Shown here in pieces: positions 53,116-62,184 of a DNA stretch of 62,991 nt (the stretch's first letter is position 1; each line of letters starts with the position of its first letter). The translations under genes were made by a program, and so were the position numbers. This DNA comes from Actinomycetota bacterium. Lineage in GTDB: Bacteria; Actinomycetota; Actinomycetes; S36-B12. The notes beneath the pieces were generated by a model. It had not been told where the DNA came from. It ran no database searches and was given only the letters and a program-made list of their open reading frames with translations. The DNA is taken from contig CANFQC010000009.1 of assembly GCA_947449035.1 (NCBI GenBank), positions 1-62,991 on the forward strand, written 5' to 3'.

Positions 53116-54300
53116 TTATGCAGGCGTGCTGAACAAGATTGCCTCGCCCTGACCGCCGCCGCCACACAGTGCCACGGCACCGAGGCCGCCGCCGCGGTTC
53201 TTGAGTTCGTAAGCGGCACTGAGGAGCACGCGAGCGCCGCTCATGCCGACCGGGTGGCCGAGCGCAATGGCGCCGCCGTTGACGTTGACGATGTCGGGGT
53301 TCAGGCCGAGCTCCTTGGCCGAGGCGAGGCCGACGCTGGCGAAGGCCTCATTGATCTCGACGATGTCGAGGTCGGCCACGGTGGCCTTGCCATCGCGGCG
53401 CAGGGCGTCCTTGATCGCATCAGCAGGCTGGAGCAGCAGTGACGGGCTCGGGCCGGCAACCTCGCCATGGGCGCGGATCTCTGCGATCCAGTTCAGGCCA
53501 TGGGCTTCAGCGAACTCCTTGGTGGTTACCACGACTGCCGCAGCACCGTCGGAGAGCTGCGAGGCATTGCCCGCGGTGATGCGACCGTCCTTGGCAAAGG
53601 CCGGCTTGAGCTTGGCCAGGCCCTCGGCAGTGGTGTCGGCGCGCACGCCTTCATCTTCGGTCACAGTGATGGTGCCCTTGCGGGTCGTGATCTCGACGGG
53701 GACGATCTCTTGGGCAAGACGACCGCTTGCGGTAGCCGCTGCAGCGAGCTGATGCGAGCGAGCGGCGAAGGCATCGAGTTCCTCGCGCGAGATGTCGTGA
53801 TCATTGCCGTAGCTCTCGGTGGAACTGCCCATCGAGACCTTGTCGAAGGAGCAGATCAGCGCATCACGATCGAGGGCGTCGGCGGCCTTGACCTCGCCGT
53901 ACTTGTAACCATGGCGCGAGCCCTGCAGCAGATGCGGGGCATTGGTCATCGACTCAGTGCCGCCGGCGACGATAACCGTGTGCTGGCCGGCCTTGATCAT
54001 CTGCACGGCCATGGCCACCGAGACCAGGCCCGACAGACAGAGTTTGTTGATCGAGACAGCGGGGATGTTGATCGGCAGGCCTGCGGCTGCAGCGCACTGG
54101 CGCGCCGGGTTCGGGCCGACACCGGCCTGCACCACGTTGCCAAAGACCACGGCGTCGATCTGGTCAACAGTGACGCCGGAGCGCTCGACTGCCGCCTTGA
54201 TCGCAATGCCGCCGAGATCGACTGCCGAGAGGGTCGAGAAGGCACCCAGCAGTTTGCCGATCGGGGTACGGGCACCATCGAGGACTACGCACGTGGTCAT
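53116..54300 (-). CDS. Thiolase (acetyl-CoA acetyltransferase)
   Basis: 394 residues from the ATG at 54300 (GGGAG five bases before). Nucleophile Cys88 in SINKLCLSG, NEAFAS, GHPVGMSGAR and catalytic Cys in ALCGGGGQG. It either condenses acetyl-CoA or cleaves 3-ketoacyl-CoA. Divergent to an SDR gene; with the genes to 61646 it suggests acyl-CoA catabolism. Confidence 0.94.
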   Translation of the reverse strand: MTTCVVLDGARTPIGKLLGAFSTLSAVDLGGIAIKAAVERSGVTVDQIDAVVFGNVVQAGVGPNPARQCAAAAGLPINIPAVSINKLCLSGLVSVAMAVQMIKAGQHTVIVAGGTESMTNAPHLLQGSRHGYKYGEVKAADALDRDALICSFDKVSMGSSTESYGNDHDISREELDAFAARSHQLAAAATASGRLAQEIVPVEITTRKGTITVTEDEGVRADTTAEGLAKLKPAFAKDGRITAGNASQLSDGAAAVVVTTKEFAEAHGLNWIAEIRAHGEVAGPSPSLLLQPADAIKDALRRDGKATVADLDIVEINEAFASVGLASAKELGLNPDIVNVNGGAIALGHPVGMSGARVLLSAAYELKNRGGGLGAVALCGGGGQGEAILFSTPA

Positions 54301-54389
54301 GAACACTCCCTTTAGTTGGATGTCCTAATACTATCCCCCGAGGTCAAGTGAATCGATAGCCTCTCTTCAGTTACTAGTCAGGGGAGCCC

Positions 54390-55139
54390 ATGAGCCGCAC
54401 GGCCATCGTCACGGGGGCGGGCACCGGTATCGGAGCCGCCACGGCTCGCACCCTCGCCTCAACCTGCAGCACGGTCGTGCTCGTGGGTCGCCGCCTGGAG
54501 AAGCTCGAGCAGGTGGCTGCCGAGATCGCAGCACAGCACCCCGACGTCACCACTCATGTGAAGTCCGTCGACCTCACCGACGTGCCCGCGGTCGAGGCCT
54601 TTGCCGACTGGGCCACCACTGAGTTCGCGTCCATCGACGTACTCGTCAATAACGCCGGCTCGGTTCAGCCGCGATTCACCGGCGGTCTGCAGGATCTCAA
54701 TGACGTGTGGGAGACCACTCTCCGCGGCAACCTGATGAGCGCGGTGCTGATGACTGAGGCATTGCTGCCTCATGTGACCTCTCCCGGTGGTCGAGTTGTC
54801 ATCGTCGGGTCCTTCGCCGCGCAATTCGGCAATGGCTCAATCGCTTATTCGGCAGCGAAGTCAGCGCTCCAGACCTACGTCGTCAGCCTGACTCGCACTC
54901 AGGGGCCGCGCGGCATTACTTGCAACGTGGTCGCCCCCGGCTTCACTGGAGATACAGAGCTCGTCGTCGGTCGTATCGACGAGGAACGTCATGCTCGTCT
55001 GGTAACCGGCATTGCCGCCGGGCGCTCCGCGAGCTCGCAGGAGATCGCGAATGTCATCGACTTCCTGGCCTCGCCGGGAGCATCGTTTGTCAGCGGACAG
55101 ACCGTCACCGCCAACGGTGGCGTCATGTTCCCCGGCTAG
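54390..55139 (+). CDS. Short-chain dehydrogenase/reductase
   Basis: 249 residues, classical SDR: TGAGTGIG, NNAG, Ser in VIVGSFAA, YSAAK. FabG-like length, ending GQTVTANGG. GGGGAG precedes the ATG. Substrate unknown; divergent to the thiolase gene and followed by a SnoaL protein. Confidence 0.92.
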   Translation: MSRTAIVTGAGTGIGAATARTLASTCSTVVLVGRRLEKLEQVAAEIAAQHPDVTTHVKSVDLTDVPAVEAFADWATTEFASIDVLVNNAGSVQPRFTGGLQDLNDVWETTLRGNLMSAVLMTEALLPHVTSPGGRVVIVGSFAAQFGNGSIAYSAAKSALQTYVVSLTRTQGPRGITCNVVAPGFTGDTELVVGRIDEERHARLVTGIAAGRSASSQEIANVIDFLASPGASFVSGQTVTANGGVMFPG

Positions 55140-55183
55140 TTCACTGCTTTCCTACTAAGACACCACCGAGAAGAGGGATCACC

Positions 55184-55633
55184 GTGGCCGAGTTCACTGA
55201 ACTGGATCTGCAGCGCATCGAGATCGCGAAGAAGCTGTTCGCAGCCTGGAGCAGCGGCAATGCCGATGCGCCTGCCGAGTTCATGGCCCCTGACGCGACC
55301 TTGTGGGATTCCATTGGCGGGCAAAAGGATGGCTGGTCGAATATTCGCGAGTACTTCGCGCACGGCCTGCAGCGCTACCCCGATCTCGTTCTCGAGCCGA
55401 CCGGTGAGTACTGGGCACGTCCTGATGGCATTGCCCTGCAGTGGGTCATGAGCGCCACCGTTATGGACGACTCGAAGGGTGCTGAGCACAAGGGCAAGAA
55501 GTGGATCGTCGAAGGGCTGAGCTTCCTGCAGTTCGACGGCCTGACCGTCGTACTCGAAGCGGACTATCACGAGGGCACCTCGCGAGATAAGTCACTTCAT
55601 GAAGGCGGACTCCACGCGCCGATCAAGCGCTGA
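55184..55633 (+). CDS. SnoaL-like (NTF2-fold) protein
   Basis: 149 residues from the GTG at 55184 (AAGAGGG upstream). FAAWSSGNADAPAEFMAPDA and the WDSIGG, WIVEGLSFLQFDG strands fit a SnoaL/ketosteroid-isomerase-like cone fold. It could isomerise, hydrate or simply bind a hydrophobic ligand. Its end overlaps the convergent TetR gene by 37 bases. Confidence 0.85.
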   Translation: MAEFTELDLQRIEIAKKLFAAWSSGNADAPAEFMAPDATLWDSIGGQKDGWSNIREYFAHGLQRYPDLVLEPTGEYWARPDGIALQWVMSATVMDDSKGAEHKGKKWIVEGLSFLQFDGLTVVLEADYHEGTSRDKSLHEGGLHAPIKR

Positions 55634-56166
55634 TGTAGCTGCTCAACCTGGCGTGAGGTGATGTGCGCCTGTGTCACTAGGCGGCGGTAAAGAAATGGCG
55701 ACACCAAGTCTTCGACTCCTTGCTTTACGTCGAGATCAGCACTGAAGACTCCGTCAGCCTGGCCGCGCCTGATGATCTCGGCCGCGCGCGATCTCGTCTG
55801 CGAAAAACTGCGGCTATGCACGTCGGCGAAGGCGTCATCGCGCATCGAGCCTTCGATAAGTGCGATGAGCACGGCGCAATAGGTCGGGTCATTGAGTCGT
55901 CGGGCGTAATCGGCGAGGTAGTCGCGAAGTGCCGCGACCGGATCAGCGGCAAACTCCGCTGAATTGCGATGCATGAGTTCGTCGAAGACCTCGCAGGTCA
56001 GCGCCGCGAGATCGGGCCAGTTGCGATAGATCGTGCTCCGCGAGATTCCTGATTCCTCCGCCAGGCGATCAGTGGTCAGACCAGCAACCCCATCGGAGAC
56101 AAGTACCGAGCACACGGCCTCGAAGACCGCAGCCTTTGAGCGCTCATAACGGGCATCGGTCGTCAT
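55597..56166 (-). CDS. TetR-family repressor
   Basis: 189 residues. N-terminal HTH (DGVAGLTTDRLAEESGISRS, TIYRNWPDL) with a helical ligand domain. Last gene of the operon epimerase-kinase-TetR (gap of two bases to the kinase). It probably binds the symmetric site before that operon, so it would repress both the operon and the divergent AttH-like operon. Inducer unknown. Confidence 0.9.
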   Translation of the reverse strand: MTTDARYERSKAAVFEAVCSVLVSDGVAGLTTDRLAEESGISRSTIYRNWPDLAALTCEVFDELMHRNSAEFAADPVAALRDYLADYARRLNDPTYCAVLIALIEGSMRDDAFADVHSRSFSQTRSRAAEIIRRGQADGVFSADLDVKQGVEDLVSPFLYRRLVTQAHITSRQVEQLHQRLIGAWSPPS

Positions 56167-56168
56167 GG

Positions 56169-57455
56169 CTACGCGCAGGTGATGTCGAGAAGTTGACCGA
56201 GGAAGCGAAGGTGCACCGCAATACCGATGGCAAGCTGATCAGCCGTTCGATGCGAACCCTCGGTGAAGACCGTGAGAGCAGTGAGGTTCACGCAGGCCCC
56301 ACGGAAGTGGTTGTATGCCAGCCAGTTTCGCCACTGCTGCTCGGTGTACTCGAGCCCGATGGTCTCGGTGAGTCGTGCCTTCCATGCCTCAGGACTCATG
56401 GTGCGCCTACCGCGGATGAGCGCGAGATACGCCCAATCCTCGGCCGCATCGCCCACGTGAGCGAACTCCCAGTCGAGGACGGTGAGCCCGTTCTCAGCAT
56501 CGAACAGCGCATTGCCCGGGCCAGCGTCGCCGTGAACGATCACACTCGGACCGGTGGGCTCGAGGTTCGCGCGTAGCCAGGCGGCACCCTGCTCGATCAG
56601 CGGAATGGGAAGTGCTGCGTGCGCGCGATACAGGGCGAGCCAGCCCTCAATGTTGTCGCTGATGACCTGCTCGGGTGTCCGACCTGATGCATCGATCGCA
56701 GTCACCGGCACCTGATGGAGTTCGGCCACCGAGCGAATGATGTCGTCGAGGCCCGCGTCATCCAGGCGCACCTCGCCACGTACCTCTTCCATGACGAAGA
56801 AGGGCTCGCCAAGTACCGAACCGGTCGGCTCGACGTGCACGATCGCAGGCACGCGATAGCCGGCATGGAGCAGTCCGCGCATGGCAGCCACCTCGGTGTC
56901 GGTCTCCGTGCCGAACATGCCACCTTGCTCAATGCGCACGATGACATTGCGCGAGCTGCCGTCGATGCTCACCGTCGTGCGCCACATGCGGCGAGAGAAT
57001 CCGCCACCGATGATCTCTGCACGCAGGATTTCGACAGGCGCACCGTGCTCAGCCGTCAACCAGGCTGCAAGCTTCGCAAGCTCGGCTTGGTCAACCTCGA
57101 TGACGGGGTGCTCGACGTCAGTGCCGTGACCGGTGAACACCGCGAGGAGTGGTTCGGCGATGACGAAGTCCTCGCGCGACCAGGCCACCAATTGCTCGCG
57201 AAGAGGTGACGGCCCGAAGTCAGCGAGCATTGCCTGGGCGGCAGCCTCGTAGGCCGTATCGCTTGCCGTGCCGACGGGCAGATCCAGAAGCTCTGCGATC
57301 ACAGCAGCGCGAGCACTGGTCGGATCCGTGCCGCGGGTCGCGGCGTACTTTTCGATGCCGGCCCATTGACTCACGTCACCGTGAGCGATGTCAGCGGCCG
57401 CATGAGCGCGTGCAATCGCTTCCGCCAGTGCCTCATCAGCGATGCGCACGGTCAC
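56169..57455 (-). CDS. APH-family kinase with extra N-terminal helical domain
   Basis: 428 residues from the GTG at 57455, overlapping the epimerase stop (GTGA). Residues 1-140 are a helical domain not seen in most members. The kinase fold from about 145 has VIVHGDAGPGNALF (catalytic Asp and Asn) and VLDWEFAHVGD. Relatives with this context phosphorylate unknown small alcohols, often near lipid or steroid catabolism genes; there is no reason to see it as antibiotic resistance. Confidence 0.87.
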   Translation of the reverse strand: MTVRIADEALAEAIARAHAAADIAHGDVSQWAGIEKYAATRGTDPTSARAAVIAELLDLPVGTASDTAYEAAAQAMLADFGPSPLREQLVAWSREDFVIAEPLLAVFTGHGTDVEHPVIEVDQAELAKLAAWLTAEHGAPVEILRAEIIGGGFSRRMWRTTVSIDGSSRNVIVRIEQGGMFGTETDTEVAAMRGLLHAGYRVPAIVHVEPTGSVLGEPFFVMEEVRGEVRLDDAGLDDIIRSVAELHQVPVTAIDASGRTPEQVISDNIEGWLALYRAHAALPIPLIEQGAAWLRANLEPTGPSVIVHGDAGPGNALFDAENGLTVLDWEFAHVGDAAEDWAYLALIRGRRTMSPEAWKARLTETIGLEYTEQQWRNWLAYNHFRGACVNLTALTVFTEGSHRTADQLAIGIAVHLRFLGQLLDITCA

Positions 57456-58450
57456 GCGCGCAACTCCTTGGCGAACTTCGCCTCGAGTCCGAAGTCGTAG
57501 CCCGCTCCCCACATCGGGTCGGCAAGCACATCGGGCGAATCCGCCACGGGTGACTCGCAGAACCAGGCGTAGGTCTGCTCGTGGCCCACGCGGAAGCCGC
57601 GCTCGACAGTGAGACCGAAGTCAGCCGCCTTCTCGACCGAGAGGATCCCGTGGTGACGATCCTTGAACAGGTGGCCGAAGAGCGGACCTTCGGCGGTGTA
57701 GCCGGTGGGCACGTTGATGATCTCGGGGGTTACACCGACGATGTCGGCAAGCTGGTGCACGTATTCAATGGCTGAACAGCCTTGGCCGGTGATGTTGAAG
57801 ACCTCGCCGGCGGCCTTCGGCAGCTTCGACATCTCAACGAGATTCGTCACGAGATCGTCGACGTGTCCGTATGAGGTTGTGACGAGACCCTCATGCGGCA
57901 CGAGAACCGGAAGCCCCTTGCGCAGGCGCAAGAACATCGCGGTCTCCATGTCATGGATGTTGTTGTCAGGGCCGTAGATCGCAGCCGGTCGGGCAATTGA
58001 TCCCGGGAAGCCGGTGCGTGCATGACGATCGAGGATCACGCGCTCGGCGTGCGCCTTGAATCCGCCGTAGGTGGTCTCGGGGTCATCGCGATAGGGCTGG
58101 TCTTCTGTCCAGGGCATGACGCCGGTCGGCGCGTAGGCCATGATCGACGAGACGAACACATACGAGCCGACCCGACCATCGAGCAGATCGATGAGATCCT
58201 CGAAGAGTCCACCACCCGCGGCCATCACGAAACCCGAGACGTCGATCACGGAGTCCCATTCGGTGCCTTCGAGCGCTGCGCGCATCGACTCGGTGCTGGT
58301 GCGATCGCCGACGATGCGACTGACGCCCTCAGGTAGTTCGCTGGTTGTCTTGCCGCGATTAAGCACGGTGACTTCGTGACCTGCCGCCCGTAGCTGCTCG
58401 ACCGTGCGACGTCCGACAAAGGTGCTTCCACCGAGGATGAGTGACTTCAT
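57452..58450 (-). CDS. NAD-dependent epimerase/dehydratase family protein
   Basis: 332 residues. Extended SDR: SLILGGSTFVGRRTVEQL nucleotide site, YVFVSSIMAY; the usual YxxxK appears as YGGFKAHAE. Substrate unknown. First gene of the TetR-terminated operon; TAGGGT lies six bases before the ATG. Confidence 0.88.
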   Translation of the reverse strand: MKSLILGGSTFVGRRTVEQLRAAGHEVTVLNRGKTTSELPEGVSRIVGDRTSTESMRAALEGTEWDSVIDVSGFVMAAGGGLFEDLIDLLDGRVGSYVFVSSIMAYAPTGVMPWTEDQPYRDDPETTYGGFKAHAERVILDRHARTGFPGSIARPAAIYGPDNNIHDMETAMFLRLRKGLPVLVPHEGLVTTSYGHVDDLVTNLVEMSKLPKAAGEVFNITGQGCSAIEYVHQLADIVGVTPEIINVPTGYTAEGPLFGHLFKDRHHGILSVEKAADFGLTVERGFRVGHEQTYAWFCESPVADSPDVLADPMWGAGYDFGLEAKFAKELRA

Positions 58451-58456
58451 GCGGGG

Positions 58457-58521
58457 ACCCTAGCCCAGATTCTCATTTTATGAGACATTTTGTCTCATAG
58501 TGGCGAATCCGCCAGTAGGCT
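58457..58521. promoter_or_regulatory. Symmetric divergent promoter with TetR-type operator
   Basis: Core palindrome ATGAGACA-TTT-TGTCTCAT at 58480-58498, overlapped by TCTCAT-TTT-ATGAGA at 58471-58485. TCTCAT stands 17 bases from TAGGGT (58457-58462, minus) and 17 bases from TAGGCT (58516-58521, plus); each -10 lies six bases before its ATG (58450 and 58528). Confidence 0.7.
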
Positions 58522-58527
58522 GCGGGA

Positions 58528-59649
58528 ATGAGTAATCAGCGTCTGACCGCCTTTGACGAGTTCCCGCGCCACCAGACCACCGGCACCTTCAACTCGGTCG
58601 CGAGCGACTCCCCCAACTGGAGCGATGGCTTCTACTTCACCCTGGGTGACCAGGAAACCGGTGCGAGCTTGTTCGTCGGCATGCGGCTGTATTCCAACAC
58701 CGACGTGATGGATGGTTTCGCCTGTGTCACGGTCGACGGCAAGCAGCACAACGGCCGCTGGTCACGCCGCCTGCGCCCGAATATTGACGACATCCGCGTC
58801 GGACCGCTCGCCCTGGAGATCCTCGAGCCGATGAAGCGTCTGCGTCTGACATGTGATGAGAACCAGTACGGCATCAGCTACGACCTTGAGTGGACTGCAC
58901 TCCACGAGCCGTTCCTGGAGGACGAGATCATCCGCTATGCCGGCGGCCGCAAGGTGTACACGCGCAATAACTACGACCAGTGCCTCGATGTCACCGGCAT
59001 CATCACCGTCGGTGATCGCACCCTGCAGGTATCCCCGAAGTCTTGGGTGGGCGTGCGAGATCACTCATGGGGCATGGGTCGCACCGGAGGCAAGAACGCA
59101 GGCGTTGCGCCTGAAGCAGGCCCGGATCCGCGGCGCGGATTTGCGATGCGCCAGTGGACTATGTTCAAGATGCCCGACCGCGTCATGTTCTGGCAGTTCC
59201 ATCAGCAGCCCGATGGTTCGTTCAATCAGCTCGAGACCATCGTTATCCCGAATGACACCTCCCAGGAGTGGTGGTCTTATGTCGATGCCAGTGTCACGCA
59301 TGAGCGCATCGACGGGTTCCCGCGCCTGAAGGAATCCACGATCTCCCTGACCCGCCCCGATGGCACGGTGGATCGCTTCCTCAACACCCCCGTCGGATGG
59401 CCTGTGTACCTGCAGGGCGGCGGATACCACGATGGCTTCGCCGACGGCCTCGGTCGTGGCGTGTACCGCGGCGAGGAGTTCAGCGACGGCGAGGTCTGGG
59501 ATGTCACGCATCCCATTAACGTCGTAGACCCTGCCGGCTGGTTCGTGCAGCGCCCTGACGCCTGGGCAGAGCAGTTCGCCACCTGCGTGAACCTCGACAA
59601 CCCTGCCGATGCCGGTTTCGGCCACATGGAATGCGTGATCACCCCGTGA
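58528..59649 (+). CDS. AttH/carotenoid-hydratase-like protein
   Basis: 373 residues, beta-rich, no signal peptide. DHSWGMGRTGG with WTMFKMPDRVMFWQFHQQPD recalls the lipocalin-like AttH/CrtC fold; relatives co-occur with APH-fold kinases and SnoaL proteins in actinobacteria. Function unknown, perhaps binding or hydrating a terpenoid-like ligand. Its stop overlaps the next GTG (GTGA). Confidence 0.75.
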   Translation: MSNQRLTAFDEFPRHQTTGTFNSVASDSPNWSDGFYFTLGDQETGASLFVGMRLYSNTDVMDGFACVTVDGKQHNGRWSRRLRPNIDDIRVGPLALEILEPMKRLRLTCDENQYGISYDLEWTALHEPFLEDEIIRYAGGRKVYTRNNYDQCLDVTGIITVGDRTLQVSPKSWVGVRDHSWGMGRTGGKNAGVAPEAGPDPRRGFAMRQWTMFKMPDRVMFWQFHQQPDGSFNQLETIVIPNDTSQEWWSYVDASVTHERIDGFPRLKESTISLTRPDGTVDRFLNTPVGWPVYLQGGGYHDGFADGLGRGVYRGEEFSDGEVWDVTHPINVVDPAGWFVQRPDAWAEQFATCVNLDNPADAGFGHMECVITP

Positions 59650-60158
59650 CCGACATTGATCCCGCTCGCATCCAGTGGCTATTCGACCGCGAGGAACTCC
59701 GTGCGCTTTCGGCCACGTACATGCGAGGTCTCGATCGTGGCGATGCGACGTTGGTGCGAAGTGTCTTCACTGATGACGCGACCACTCACTACGGCTCCTT
59801 CACCGGCGGCCCTGACGAGATGGCCAAAATGGCGATGAAGGCGCTCTCCACCTACAGCGATACCCAGCACTTCCTCGGCCAGATCAATCTCATCGTGGAT
59901 GGTGATGAGGGTACGGGCGAGGTGTACTTCCAGGCGTACCACAAGCACGCAACCGAGGGATTCGACCGATTCATCTGCGGTCGCTATATCGATCGCTACC
60001 GCAGAGTAAACGGCTCGTGGAAAATGTCACACCGAACTGAGGCCGTTGACTGGTCACGCACAGAGCCAATAGCCGATGATTACCTACACCTCCGGCCGCA
60101 CACGGTCAGAGGTACGCGCGACAGCACGGATCTCAGCTACCGCCCGCACGAGGCCTGA
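59646..60158 (+). CDS. SnoaL-like (NTF2-fold) protein
   Basis: 170 residues from the GTG at 59646, coupled to the AttH-like gene. IQWLFDREELRALSATYMRG, ATTHYGSFTGG, HFLGQINLIVDGDE and YIDRYRRVNGSWKMSHR match the SnoaL_4 subgroup found with ring-hydroxylating or dehydratase activities. Substrate unknown. Confidence 0.85.
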   Translation: MTDIDPARIQWLFDREELRALSATYMRGLDRGDATLVRSVFTDDATTHYGSFTGGPDEMAKMAMKALSTYSDTQHFLGQINLIVDGDEGTGEVYFQAYHKHATEGFDRFICGRYIDRYRRVNGSWKMSHRTEAVDWSRTEPIADDYLHLRPHTVRGTRDSTDLSYRPHEA

Positions 60159-60183
60159 CACTTTCGAGCACGAAGGAGCACGA

Positions 60184-61188
60184 ATGAACATCGAGCGCTT
60201 CCAGGCCTTCCTGGATGCCGTCGAGCCGGACCGCGGGGCCACCGTGCTCAGCGCATCCCCGCTTCCCGGTGGCTATAGCCGAGACACGGTGATGGCCGAA
60301 GTGAAGTGGGCCGACGGCAGCACTGAGAAGTTCGTACTCCGTGGAGACCCGGCTGAGGAGAACAGTGTCTTCCGCAGTGACCGCGCCGCAGAGTGGGCGA
60401 TCCTGCAGGCCGTCAAGGATCTCCCCGACTTCCGCATTCCCACGCCACGCTACTTCGACGCCACAGGCGAGTACATGGGCTGCAAGGCGATCGTCTCCGA
60501 GGCCATCGACTCGACCTCCATGCAGAAGTACCTCGACTCCGGTCCCGATCTCGATAAGGCTCGTGAGGATTTCGTCGCGATCATGGCCTCGGCGCACAAC
60601 ACCTCGCTCGATTCGATCAGCGAATCGATCCCGCGTCCTTCGAGCTGGATCTCGCACATCGAGGATGTCATCGCTAACTACGAGCGCATGCTCGACATCA
60701 TCGACAACTGCGATCCGGTGCTGCGCTACACGCTCAAGAAGATCCGGATGAACATGCCGGCTGAAGTGCCCATGGTGCTCGTGCACGGTGACCTGCAGCC
60801 GGGCAACTTCCTGCTGTCCGAGGGCACCGACCCGTACATCATCGACTGGGAGTTTTCACGCATCGGCGATCCCCGCCTTGATATCGGGTACTACCTGCAG
60901 ATCCCGATGCCCCCGCATCTGTACCACCCGGATCCCGAGGCTTTCTTGACCTCCTACCGCGCACTTACCGGCCTCACCGAGGAGCAGATCAACCCGGCAA
61001 TTGCCAAGTACTTCCTGTTGCTCGGCACGAGCCACCTGATGGTCGACATTGTTCGAGGCGTCCAAGACGTCACCGAGGGCCAGCATCGCGGCGTGATGGG
61101 AACTTTCTTGATGACCGCCTACGCACACTTCAACAACCTGTACCTCGACTACTCGCTCGAGCTGCCCTACTCGGAGGTCACCGCATGA
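60184..61188 (+). CDS. APH-family kinase
   Basis: 334 residues from the ATG at 60184 (AAGGAG). LPGGYSRDTVM nucleotide loop, H201-G-D203-LQPGN208 and D221-WEFSRIGD. It phosphorylates a small alcohol of unknown nature. It overlaps the next gene (ATGA), and that gene is a usual partner of such kinases. Confidence 0.9.
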   Translation: MNIERFQAFLDAVEPDRGATVLSASPLPGGYSRDTVMAEVKWADGSTEKFVLRGDPAEENSVFRSDRAAEWAILQAVKDLPDFRIPTPRYFDATGEYMGCKAIVSEAIDSTSMQKYLDSGPDLDKAREDFVAIMASAHNTSLDSISESIPRPSSWISHIEDVIANYERMLDIIDNCDPVLRYTLKKIRMNMPAEVPMVLVHGDLQPGNFLLSEGTDPYIIDWEFSRIGDPRLDIGYYLQIPMPPHLYHPDPEAFLTSYRALTGLTEEQINPAIAKYFLLLGTSHLMVDIVRGVQDVTEGQHRGVMGTFLMTAYAHFNNLYLDYSLELPYSEVTA

Positions 61189-61646
61189 TCACTCGTCCCT
61201 CAACCTCGCGCGTGCTCGAGGATGTCGTCGAAGAGCTCAGCCGCGACATCATGCCGATCATCACCGACCCAGCCCAGCAGATTCGCCTGCACATGCTCAT
61301 GGTTGTACTCAATGACTGTGTCAACGCCAGCGAGCGCGAAATCTCAGTCATGCGCACCGAGATTCCCGAGTACCTCGCCTTCGCCAATGATGTCGCCAAG
61401 TCCACCGGCAATGCCGAGGTTGCCGCGGCAGTCGCAGGAGCTCAGATGGGTGACTCACTCGTGCTCTCTGACGTGATCCGTGACTACGAGAATGCGAGCC
61501 GAGCCTTCTCGACCGCCATGGATCTCGTGATGGACACCGTGAATCGCGAGTTCATTGAGCGCGGCGAGGCAATCCTGAAGACACGGGTGACGAACGAGCG
61601 CGCGATTCTCAGCGGAAGTTCAGCAGTGGGGCGTTCGGCGAGCTAG
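61185..61646 (+). CDS. DUF6285-like helical partner protein
   Basis: 153 residues, all helix, soluble. The pattern (RVLEDVVEELSRDIMPIITD, RLHMLMVVLNDCVNASERE) fits the small family that follows APH-fold kinases in actinobacteria. Role unknown; tight coupling suggests it works with the kinase. Its TAG shares CTAG with the stop of the convergent gene. Confidence 0.78.
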   Translation: MITRPSTSRVLEDVVEELSRDIMPIITDPAQQIRLHMLMVVLNDCVNASEREISVMRTEIPEYLAFANDVAKSTGNAEVAAAVAGAQMGDSLVLSDVIRDYENASRAFSTAMDLVMDTVNREFIERGEAILKTRVTNERAILSGSSAVGRSAS

Positions 61647-62122
61647 TTGCTCAAGTAATCGGTTTCGGCCTTCAGCGCTGCAATGACGCAGTCATTCGTG
61701 ACCGTGAGGTCAACCACGGTGTTGTACTCCTCGGGAGTCGGGCATCCCTCAACCGGAACTCCGACCTGCACGATCATCATCTGGGTCGACTGAAGCATCT
61801 GACGTGCGTCGCTCGCCAGCAGCGGGGCGAGCCAGGAGTCGACATCCGATGATTTCCCATCGGGGGTCGTGCACGTTTCAGCGGCATCGTCGAAGGTGCC
61901 ACCGAGACCGAACTTCGCACCTGAGGCGGTGCACAGTGCCTTCACATAAGCGACCTGGACCTCGCGCGGAACATCCCACACGCCCGCGGGTGTCAACGAC
62001 GAATCTGCTGAAACCTCCGGGGCCGATGCTTGCGAGGACGAGCTCGAGGAGCAGGCACTCAGCGATGCCGCGGCCAGCACTATTCCGGTGCACACGAGTG
62101 AAAAGCGTCGAAGATGTGTCAT
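61643..62122 (-). CDS. Small lipoprotein, unknown
   Basis: 159 residues with lipobox LSAC (about 21-24) and a Ser-rich linker. Four further Cys (ALCTASG, ETCTTPD, EGCPTPE, NDCVIAA) may form disulfides outside the membrane. TAGGTT lies six bases before the ATG. Not recognised. Confidence 0.82.
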   Translation of the reverse strand: MTHLRRFSLVCTGIVLAAASLSACSSSSSSQASAPEVSADSSLTPAGVWDVPREVQVAYVKALCTASGAKFGLGGTFDDAAETCTTPDGKSSDVDSWLAPLLASDARQMLQSTQMMIVQVGVPVEGCPTPEEYNTVVDLTVTNDCVIAALKAETDYLSN

Positions 62123-62128
62123 GACGAA

Positions 62129-62134
62129 AACCTA
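62129..62134 (-). promoter_or_regulatory. -10 element of the lipoprotein gene
   Basis: TAGGTT on the minus strand ends six bases before the ATG at 62122. Confidence 0.5.
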
Positions 62135-62184
62135 AGGGTGAACATGCCGAGTTGGCCGCCGAACACTCACGGTGAGAGAGATTC

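Noticed and set aside
56169-61188. Aminoglycoside resistance genes
   Set aside because: The APH fold is shared by many kinases; coupling to an epimerase, TetR and DUF6285-like gene points to metabolism.
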